Positions 1-6,600 of a stretch of DNA of 7,635 nucleotides are shown in pieces. The translations under genes and the position numbers were made by a program. The DNA comes from Bdellovibrionales bacterium (lineage in GTDB: Bacteria > Bdellovibrionota > UBA1018), in assembly GCA_018968995.1 (NCBI GenBank), contig JAGWZD010000094.1, positions 1-7,635 of the forward strand. Reading direction: 5' to 3'. The notes below the pieces were generated by a model. That model saw only the letters and a program-made list of their open reading frames with translations. It was not told where the DNA came from and searched no databases. The stretch's first letter is position 1; the number at the start of each line of letters is the position of its first letter.

Positions 1-60
1 CCGATGTGCATTGGCCTGAGGATCTCTAAAGAGCTGACGCGCATCGACCCAGGCAAACAT
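1..60 (-). CDS. Possible N-terminal part of a leftward gene (partial, doubtful)
   Basis: On the minus strand an open frame runs from an ATG at 60-58 to the window edge and reads MFAWVDARQLFRDPQANAHR, which has normal-looking composition and codons. The ATG has AGAGGG directly against it, too close for a working ribosome site. The same frame continues upstream through REAVFWRIVRG to a TGA at 96-94. Beyond that TGA it reads MKWARVFQDTF from an ATG at 129-127, which does have a well-spaced AGGGGG. The gene may therefore start at 129 and be broken by (or read through) the TGA, or the whole frame may be chance. I do not recognise the product. A competing plus-strand frame is open from 1 to 174, but its translation looks unlike a protein. 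The rest of 1-273 holds no other gene that I can see. Confidence 0.28.
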   Translation of the reverse strand, partial: MFAWVDARQLFRDPQANAHR

Positions 61-199
61 CCCTCTGACGATACGCCAAAATACCGCTTCGCGTCAAAAT
101 GTGTCCTGAAAGACACGCGCCCATTTCATCAAAAACCCCCTGAAAAGGCCCTAGAAACGAGCTCACGCCTTTGAATCGCTAGGCTTGGTGGATGGCCCC

Positions 200-229
200 T
201 TGGCCAAGACCAGGGTCGTCTGCCATACT
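200..229 (+). promoter_or_regulatory. Putative sigma70-type promoter for the H-like protein gene
   Basis: TTGGCC (200-205) and CATACT (224-229) are separated by 18 bp, and each matches 4 of 6 bases of the -35 and -10 consensus. A TG one base upstream of the -10 (221-222) makes an extended -10. The predicted start near 236 leaves a leader of about 38 nt before the GTG at 274. The -35 lies in a 10-bp perfect palindrome, CTTGGCCAAG (199-208), which could be an operator or coincidence. This is based on motif matching alone. Confidence 0.35.
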
Positions 230-273
230 CTCGCGACATCAAACGCGAACGACGACTTCAAGGAGAACGCTCT

Positions 274-798
274 GTGACGACGAAAAAATCCTCTGCTGTG
301 GCCACGATCACTGAATTTTTGGGGGGCAAGCTCTGGTACTCGCGCGAAGGCGGCGAAGTGACCGTGGGCCTTACCAGTGCCACTGTTGAAGAGATTGGCG
401 CTATTCAGTCGATTGATTTTCCGGATACGGCAGGTTCAGTCGAAGAGGGCGATGTCATTGCCGTGATCGAAGGCGATCACGACACGTTTGAAGTGACTGC
501 TCCGATGGATGGAACCATTCTGGAAGTCAACAGTGCCGCCGAAGACGAGCCCCACGTGATTTCAGATGATCCGATGGAAGAAGGCTGGGTCATCAAGCTT
601 GAGCCCCTCGATTGGGAAGAGGAAGAAGAAGACGACGACGACGACGACGATTCGGATGAAGATCTTTTGGACGACGAAGACGAAGACCTCGATGAGGATG
701 AAGACGAGGACGACGAAGAAGAAGACAACGAAGAAGACGACGAGGAAGAAGACTCTGAGGATGAACCTGAGGACGAAACCCCCCGCCGAAAGCGCTAA
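274..798 (+). CDS. GcvH-like lipoyl-fold protein lacking the lipoylation lysine, with long acidic tail
   Basis: The product has 174 residues. Residues about 18-112 resemble glycine cleavage H protein: VTVGLT (30-34 region), a DFP/TAGSVEEGD segment, TAPMDGTILEVN (75-86) and EEGWVIKLEPLDW at the end. In true H proteins the hairpin reads ESVKAVSD, and its lysine carries lipoate. Here the matching stretch is EGDHDTFE, with His69 where the lysine should be, so lipoylation and the usual methylamine-shuttling role are not expected. Residues 115-169 are a tail in which I count 47 of 55 residues as Asp or Glu, and the protein ends in the basic PRRKR. Such tails often mediate electrostatic contacts or Ca2+/polyamine binding, but no specific role can be assigned. 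No signal peptide is visible, so it is probably cytoplasmic. The GTG start is chosen because AAGGAG (260-265) sits 8 nt upstream. No gcvT or gcvP gene is nearby. The fold is fairly sure; the function is unknown. Confidence 0.85.
   Translation: MTTKKSSAVATITEFLGGKLWYSREGGEVTVGLTSATVEEIGAIQSIDFPDTAGSVEEGDVIAVIEGDHDTFEVTAPMDGTILEVNSAAEDEPHVISDDPMEEGWVIKLEPLDWEEEEEDDDDDDDSDEDLLDDEDEDLDEDEDEDDEEEDNEEDDEEEDSEDEPEDETPRRKR
616..780 (+). repeat. GAA/GAC trinucleotide-rich tract encoding the acidic tail
   Basis: This stretch is built almost wholly from GAA, GAG, GAC and GAT codons. It includes six perfect tandem GAC units at 631-648, preceded by three GAA (622-630). It is in frame with the upstream lipoyl-like domain. 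The repeats explain the long serine-rich and valine/phenylalanine-rich open frames on the opposite strand, which are not genes. Trinucleotide tracts can change length by slippage without breaking the frame. Confidence 0.75.
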
Positions 799-857
799 AT
801 CCGCTTGGAACAACCGGGGTTTGCCGTCGCGCCCCTTCTAGGGTAGGAAGTCGGCGA

Positions 858-2390
858 ATGTCTCAAAAACGACAAGCCAAAAGCTTTTACGTCAAAACCT
901 TCGGCTGCCAAATGAACGTGGCAGACTCTGAAAGGATGATGTCGCTTTTAGCCGAGCAGGGGATGACGGCTGCCCCCTCGGCCGATCAAGCCGACGTGAT
1001 CCTCATCAACGGCTGCACCGTGCGCGAAAAAGCGGTTCACAAAGCCGTCTCGCAGCTCGGCGTCTACCACCATGAAGCCAAAGGCAGTCAGCGCGCACCG
1101 ATCATTGGCATTGGGGGTTGTGTGGGGCAGCTCGAAAAAAACGCTCTCTTTAAGCGCGCGCCGTACCTCGATTTTGTTTTCGGCACGGACACTATCGATA
1201 ACTTGCCTGAAATGCTGTCTCGAGTGGCCAACGGCGAGCGACACATCGTCTATGCTGATTTCGATAAGAGCATGGACTACAGCACCGAGACTAAAGTCTA
1301 CGGTGCTAAAGCCCAAGCGTTTGTGAACATCATGAAAGGCTGCGATAAGTACTGCACCTACTGCATTGTTCCTTTCACTCGTGGAAAAGAAAAATCGCGC
1401 ACCATCGATGAAGTGCTCAGCGATTTGGCGCGCCTTGTGGCTACCGGGGTTCGCGAAATCACGCTTCTGGGTCAAAATGTGAATTCCTTTGGCAAAGGAA
1501 ACCCGAACACCAAAAATCGTAGCCCCGTGGAGCTTCATAATCGCATCGGAAAAGTGGGGCCCCGTGAAGGCGAGGAAAACTTTCCCATGCTTCTTCGAGC
1601 CATTGAAGAAGATCCTCGTCTGAGTAAACTGCGCTGGATTCGATTTACCTCAAGCCATCCTCTGGATTTTAGCGATGAGCTCATTGAGTGTTATGCCCCT
1701 CCAGAAAAAGGAGGGCTATCGAAGCTAGCGCCGCATCTGCACCTGCCTGTGCAAAGCGGCTCAAATGCTGTTCTTCAAAAAATGGGTCGGCATCATAAAA
1801 TCGAAGGCTACGTGGAACAAATGGATCGTCTTCGAGAAATTTGCCCCGACGTCGGACTTTCCACCGATTTGATCGTGGGGTTTCCAACAGAAACGGACGC
1901 CGATTTTCAGCAAACCTTAGATCTTTTAGATCGCGTTCAATACGATAATATCTACGCTTTTGCCTATAGCCCACGGCCAGGCACTCGTGCTGCTAAACTT
2001 CAGGATGATGTTCCTGCTGCAGTGAAAAACGAGCGCTTAAATATCTTGCTCAAGCGCCAGCTGGAAATCGCTGAAAAACGCTATGCTTCAAGAATCGGTC
2101 GCGAAATGGAGCTTTTGGTCGAAGGCCAAGCTCGTCATCAAAATCTGCTTCACGGCGCTGATGCAACGAACTCCAAGGTGTGGACCGGGCACACGCCTTG
2201 TGGACGAGTCTGTAATTTTATCAGCGACTCGCCTCGTCCGTTGATCGGTCGGTTTGTGCGAGTAAAGATCACAGCAGCAACCTCACTGTCGCTGACTGGC
2301 GAGCTGGTGCATGATCCGTTTGAAGCCGAGCGAGGGGGCGATGCATTGCCACCTCTTTCAGAGCCAATTTCATCGGAGATCGTCCGTTGA
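858..2390 (+). CDS. miaB: tRNA-2-methylthio-N6-dimethylallyladenosine synthase (MiaB)
   Basis: This radical-SAM methylthiotransferase converts i6A37 to ms2i6A37 in tRNAs that read U-starting codons, using two 4Fe-4S clusters in the cytoplasm. The N-terminal methylthiotransferase domain (about 8-125) has the three auxiliary-cluster cysteines Cys17 (TFGCQMN), Cys53 (INGCTVREKA) and Cys88 (GGCVGQ). The radical SAM domain carries CDKYCTYC with Cys162, Cys166 and Cys169, followed by IVPFTRG, LGQNVNSF (204-211) and HLPVQSGS (295-302). A TRAM RNA-binding domain spans about 416-484. At 510 residues it is longer than E. coli MiaB (474), mainly through about 31 residues between LGQNVNSF and FPMLL (211-241) and a C-terminal extension. 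Cys53 sits in NGC, where the family usually has NTC. The ATG is preceded by AGGAAG (845-850) with 7 nt spacing. The stop overlaps the next gene by 4 nt. The MiaB call over MtaB or RimO rests on the TFGCQMN and NxCxVREKA motifs. Confidence 0.96.
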   Translation: MSQKRQAKSFYVKTFGCQMNVADSERMMSLLAEQGMTAAPSADQADVILINGCTVREKAVHKAVSQLGVYHHEAKGSQRAPIIGIGGCVGQLEKNALFKRAPYLDFVFGTDTIDNLPEMLSRVANGERHIVYADFDKSMDYSTETKVYGAKAQAFVNIMKGCDKYCTYCIVPFTRGKEKSRTIDEVLSDLARLVATGVREITLLGQNVNSFGKGNPNTKNRSPVELHNRIGKVGPREGEENFPMLLRAIEEDPRLSKLRWIRFTSSHPLDFSDELIECYAPPEKGGLSKLAPHLHLPVQSGSNAVLQKMGRHHKIEGYVEQMDRLREICPDVGLSTDLIVGFPTETDADFQQTLDLLDRVQYDNIYAFAYSPRPGTRAAKLQDDVPAAVKNERLNILLKRQLEIAEKRYASRIGREMELLVEGQARHQNLLHGADATNSKVWTGHTPCGRVCNFISDSPRPLIGRFVRVKITAATSLSLTGELVHDPFEAERGGDALPPLSEPISSEIVR

Positions 2391-2908
2391 TTTTGGCTCA
2401 TCACGGCTGCACGCCTAGCCTAGATCCGAGCGTTTTTGTGGCCCCGAGTGCCGACATTATCGGCGAGGTTCAGATTGGGGCGCAATCGAGCGTATGGTTT
2501 CAAGTGGTGATCCGCGGCGATGTGAATTGGATTAAAATTGGTTCAAGAACCAATATTCAAGATCACAGCATGCTTCATGTGACTCGCAAAAAATCGCCTC
2601 TTTTGATTGGTGATGAAGTCACCATTGGTCATCGGGTCACCCTGCATGGGTGTACCGTCGGAAACCGGGTGCTTTTAGGAATGGGCGTCATTGTTCTAGA
2701 TGATGCAGTGATTGGAGACGACTGCGTGATTGGGGCTGGAGCTCTGGTCACCCAAAAAATGCAGATTCCCCCGGGTTCGCTTGTTTTTGGTTCGCCAGCG
2801 AAAGTGATTCGGCCGCTGAAACAAGAAGAGCTAGCTTTCCTGAAGGTAAGCGCGCAGAATTATGTCGGAGACTCTGAAGAATATCAGCGTCTTCTCAGTT
2901 CAAAATGA
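2387..2908 (+). CDS. Gamma-carbonic anhydrase-like hexapeptide-repeat protein
   Basis: The 173-residue product is a left-handed beta-helix protein of the gamma-carbonic anhydrase/YrdA/PaaY family, normally a cytoplasmic trimer with metal sites at subunit interfaces. Hexapeptide turns run through residues about 20-145 (ADIIGEVQIGAQSSVW, LLIGDEVTIGHR, GNRVLLGMGVIV). The three metal-binding histidines are present: His64 (MLHVT), His82 (IGHRV) and His87 (LHGC). The conserved RGDVNWIKIG (Arg43, Asp45) and NIQD (Gln58, Asp59) are also there. Its length is typical of the family. Many bacterial members have low or no measured CO2-hydrating activity, so the reaction is inferred. The TTG start overlaps the miaB stop (TTGA, 2387-2390) and has GGAG at 2375-2378 with 8 nt spacing, which points to translational coupling. 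No better ATG lies upstream in frame. Confidence 0.92.
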   Translation: MILAHHGCTPSLDPSVFVAPSADIIGEVQIGAQSSVWFQVVIRGDVNWIKIGSRTNIQDHSMLHVTRKKSPLLIGDEVTIGHRVTLHGCTVGNRVLLGMGVIVLDDAVIGDDCVIGAGALVTQKMQIPPGSLVFGSPAKVIRPLKQEELAFLKVSAQNYVGDSEEYQRLLSSK

Positions 2909-2918
2909 AACCATCGGC

Positions 2919-3632
2919 ATGACTAAAGCGCCTTCGAAAGTGCAAGTTCGGTATTTTCGCCCACCTCCCTTCAAAGAGGGTTTGCGACGTTTTGCCTCGC
3001 TTGCGATTTTGGCCTATTTCATCGGGTTTGTGGTGATGGGCGTTGTAGCGTCGTTCGGTGCCATTCAGAAATCAGCAGCCAGACAAATTCCGATTAGCCC
3101 GGCGCCGACCGCCTTGGAGGGATCCACCCTTCAGCTTGCTCAAAGAACCCACGTTCTGGTGTGGCATTATTTAACTCATGTGCCAGATCCTTGCCTGAGT
3201 GATGCTCGGGCCAAGAACGACTTTCAGCGCGACCAGTGCAAAAGCTTTTGGGATCGTCTTCAAGACCTGGGCTGGGTAGCGGCGATTCCTTTTCTTTTCG
3301 CTGGAGGCTTTATCTTTTTTGCTTGGGATGGGGTCCGGCAACGGTTTCAAAGCGCACGTAAAAAGATCAGTAAGGGCAAGGCCACGGGTCTTGCCATTGT
3401 GGCGGATCCTCCCGAGGCTGCCCCTGATCGGGTGGGCTGGTGGTACGGCGTTCAGCCGATTACAGTTCAAGTTGCTGATGGAAAACAAGTGATTGCCTAT
3501 CTGGCCCCAGAGGCGCCGATACCCCCTCCGGGCGAGAAGGTGGCGCTTTATGACTGGGGTAAAATCGGGGGACAACAGCGCTTTTTTGCAGTCCTTTACG
3601 CCCCCCATGTGGCGGTGTTACAGGGGGGGTGA
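2919..3632 (+). CDS. Unrecognised two-TM inner membrane protein
   Basis: I do not recognise this family. From the ATG at 2919 the product has 237 residues. A basic, proline-containing N-terminus (MTKAPSKVQVRYFRPPPFK) leads to TM1 at about 25-48 (LAILAYFIGFVVMGVVASFG). An external loop (about 49-115) follows, with Cys92 and Cys107, which could form a disulfide. TM2 lies at about 116-137 (AAIPFLFAGGFIFFAW). A strongly basic stretch (RQRFQSARKKISKGK) then places the C-terminal 90 residues in the cytoplasm by the positive-inside rule. That domain (GWWYGVQPITVQV to the end) looks like a small beta-rich fold. The start is uncertain: an in-frame ATG at 2862 would add 19 residues (MSETLKNISV...) and overlap the previous gene by 47 nt, and neither start has a good ribosome site. 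The reading frame ends in GGG GGG TGA and overlaps the GTG start of dnaE by 4 nt. Its role is unknown; its place before dnaE may only reflect shared transcription. Confidence 0.82.
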   Translation: MTKAPSKVQVRYFRPPPFKEGLRRFASLAILAYFIGFVVMGVVASFGAIQKSAARQIPISPAPTALEGSTLQLAQRTHVLVWHYLTHVPDPCLSDARAKNDFQRDQCKSFWDRLQDLGWVAAIPFLFAGGFIFFAWDGVRQRFQSARKKISKGKATGLAIVADPPEAAPDRVGWWYGVQPITVQVADGKQVIAYLAPEAPIPPPGEKVALYDWGKIGGQQRFFAVLYAPHVAVLQGG

Positions 3633-3655
3633 GTCCCCCGATGAGTGCCACCGCC
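3601..3655 (+). promoter_or_regulatory. Nested and mutually exclusive hairpins over the dnaE start
   Basis: Seven G's (3623-3629) can pair with five C's at 3635-3639 across a 5-nt loop that contains the upstream stop codon, or with six C's at 3601-3606 across a 16-nt loop. An outer perfect 7-bp stem, GGCGGTG (3611-3617) with CACCGCC (3649-3655), encloses the first form. Both candidate dnaE starts (GTG 3629, ATG 3641) and the only G-rich ribosome-site candidate lie inside. The structure may hold dnaE initiation dependent on translation of the gene before it. The pairing is read directly from the sequence; the regulatory role is inference. Confidence 0.35.
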
Positions 3656-6600
3656 TCTTTTGTACACTTACACCTTCACACTCAGTACAGCCTTCTTGAA
3701 GGCGCCATCCGCCTTGAGACCCTCTTTGATCATGTCAAAGCGCTAGGAATGGATTCGGTCGCCATGACCGATTCTCAAAACTTGTTTGGCGCCATGGATT
3801 TCTACCATTCGGCTCGGGCGGTCGGCATCAAGCCCCTGATTGGCTGCGAGCTTCACTGTGTTCCTCAGTTTTTAGGCGCACCCCCTCCGACTGCAGCGGC
3901 GGCCGCACTGGGGTCGGCAGGAGCCGGAACCCGAGTCACGGATTTTGGACCCAAATTTCATACCCTCGTCGTGCTTTGTAAAGACCTCACGGGCTACCGC
4001 AATCTTTGTCAGATGGTCACGCAATCATCTTTAAAAATGCGGGCGGCAGTCGTTGCGGCGCAAGCCAATGGAACCTCGAAGTCTCAGTCTGCGGCCCCGA
4101 CACGCGCTTTAGTCGATCGTGAGCTGCTCGAGCGCTACGGTGAAGGACTAGTGGTTCTTTCCGGCGGACTTCGCGGAGAGATTCCGTATCGACTTTTATT
4201 TGGAGATCAGGACGGGGCTTCTGAGCTGATCGCCTGGATGAAGAAACGTTTTGGTTCAGACTTTTATCTCGAAATCGAAGACACCGGTCTTCCCGAACAA
4301 GAGTTCGTGAATGAAGAGCTGTCTCGTCTGGCTCAAAAACATGAACTGAAACTCGTGGGCTCTTCAAATTGTCATTATTTAAAGCCTGAAGATGCCGAGG
4401 CCCAAGAAGTGCTTCAGTGTATCGAAGCGGCAAAGAATCTCGATTTTAATCGCCCCAAAAGTTTAGTGCCCAATGAATACTGGGTGAAGCCCCCAGAGCT
4501 GATGCGCGAGCGACTTGAGCGTTTCCCAGGTGCATATGAAAATACCGCCGAAGTAGCCGCAAAATGTAATCTCGAGTTTCAATTTAAAGACGAGAAGGGC
4601 CGAAAAATTTACCACCTTCCAGACTTTCGTCCGGAAGGTGTCGAAAAATCACAGCCCTTTGATACGGTCGCCTACTTTAAAGATCAGGCCAGAAAAGGAC
4701 TTCAAGAGCGCTTTGAGAGTCATGCTTTCGTAGAAACGTTGAAAAAGGCAGACTGGACCGAGAAGAAAAAAGAATACGAGAAACGGCTCGAAGAAGAACT
4801 GGTGATGATCGAGCGCACCGGATTTTCAGGATATTTCCTAGTCGTGGCGGACTTTATTGGCTGGGCCAAGCGGCACGAAATTCCTGTGGGCCCAGGCCGT
4901 GGTTCAGGTGCGGGCTCTTTGGTGGCGTATTCATTAAAAATTACAGATATCGATCCTATTCCGTTCAATTTGCTTTTTGAGCGCTTTATTAATCCAGAGC
5001 GTATTAGCATGCCCGATTTCGATATCGACTTTTGCCAAGATCGCCGCGGTGAAGTCATCGAGTACGTCGAGCGAAAATACGGAAAAGACAACGTCTGTCA
5101 GATCATTACTTTTGGAAAACTTCAGGCCAAGGCTTGCGTCAAAGACGTTGGCCGAGTTCTCGGGCTTTCTTTTTCAGACACCGATCAGATCACCAAACTT
5201 TTTCCAGATGTTTTGAATATCGAAATCGCTCAAGCGATCGAGCAAGAACCACGGCTTCGCGAGCGGATGGATATGGATCCGAAAATTGCCAAAGTCATGG
5301 AGTATGCTTTGGCGCTAGAAGGTCTGTACCGAAACTCTGGAATTCACGCTGCCGGAGTCATTATTACCGAGCAGCCCGTAGTGAATTATTGTCCTTTGCT
5401 CGTGACTAAAGACGGCGATGTGGTCACTCAATTCGATAAGGATAAGGCTGAAGACGTAGGCCTAGTGAAGTTCGATTTTCTGGGTCTTAAAACGCTGACC
5501 GTGATTGATAACGCGGTAAAATTGGTTCGGTCTGTAGCGGCAAAAGGCTCCGCAGATTCCGATTTTTCGATTGAAACGATCAATTACAGTGACCCTGAAG
5601 TTTTTGCCCTGATCAGTTCGGGCGATACCGATGGGGTGTTTCAGGTCGAAAGTTCGGGAATGAAAGACCTGTGTTCGCGTCTTCAACCGGGGTCTTTAGA
5701 AGATATCACGGCAATCAACGCGCTTTATCGTCCGGGGCCTCTCAATTCAGGAATGGTCGATGATTTCGTCGATCGTAAACATGGTCGTAAGCCGATTGTG
5801 TACGAGGTCGATCAGTTGGCCCCGATCCTAAAAGACACCTATGGCGTCATTGTTTATCAAGAGCAAGTGATGCAAATCGCTCGTGAGCTTGCCGGATATT
5901 CGCTGGGTCAAGCCGACCTGCTTCGTCGGGCGATGGGAAAGAAAAAGCCCGAGGAAATGGCCAAGCACAGCGAGATCTTCATCAAAGGGGCGACCGAGAA
6001 GGGGCTTGATCCGATCAAGGCCAAAGCGATTTTTGATTTGATGGCCATGTTTGCTGAGTACGGATTTAACAAATCTCACTCTGCGGCTTATGGAGTCTTG
6101 ACCTATCAGACCGCTTTTCTGAAACGGTACTATCCAGCTGAATTTATGGCCGCACTAATGACCACTGAAATGGATGCTACCGAGAAGCTCACGAAGTACA
6201 TTTCAGATGCCCGTGCTCATGGAATTCAGGTGCTGACTCCAGATGTGAATAAGTCCGAGCGAAAATTCAGCGTCGAGCGCCTTGAAGATGGAACAAAGGC
6301 CATTCGATTTGGTCTAGAAGCGATCAAAGGGGTGGGCGGGTCGGCAGTGGATTCCATCATGTCGACTCGCACAGAAAATCCGTTTCGAAATGTTCTTGAT
6401 TTTTCAAAGCGAGTGTCGACCAGAAAAGTAAACAAAAAGGTTCTCGAGTCGCTCACAGTAGCGGGCGCCTTTGATGCGATCGCTGAAGTGAATCGTCCGA
6501 GCATTCTAGCCTCGCTTGAAAAGATTCTGGAGGCCGCTTCAGATGAGCAGGCCGAGCGTGAGATGGGGCAGAATTCGCTATTTGATTCGTTCTCCAGCGA

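Noticed and set aside
91..120. Small hairpin GTGTC (101-105)/GACAC (112-116) near the minus-strand TGA, considered as a selenocysteine signal
   Set aside because: On the minus strand the hairpin lies before the TGA, while bacterial SECIS elements follow it. The stem is only 5 bp.
131..150. C-run and A-run considered as a leftward terminator
   Set aside because: Only a 3-bp stem can be drawn before the T-run on the minus strand, too weak for an intrinsic terminator.
1..174. Plus-strand frame open from the window edge to TGA at 172-174
   Set aside because: The translation (PMCIGLRISKELTRIDPGKH and onward) has no recognisable pattern, and a minus-strand reading of part of the region looks more protein-like. 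It cannot be fully excluded as a gene end.
477..813. Minus-strand frames rich in Ser or in Val/Phe, and a plus-strand Lys/Thr-rich frame
   Set aside because: They are other-frame readings of the GAA/GAC repeat of the acidic tail and have no independent start signals.
799..857. Possible terminator or separate promoter between the H-like gene and miaB
   Set aside because: Only a loose GGGG/CCCC pairing without a T-run is present, and the best -35/-10 pair (TTGCCG, TAGGAA) matches poorly. Read-through from the first gene is as likely.
948..1538. 196-codon minus-strand open frame inside miaB
   Set aside because: It lies wholly antisense to conserved MiaB motifs, its translation resembles no known family, and such shadow frames are common at this base composition.
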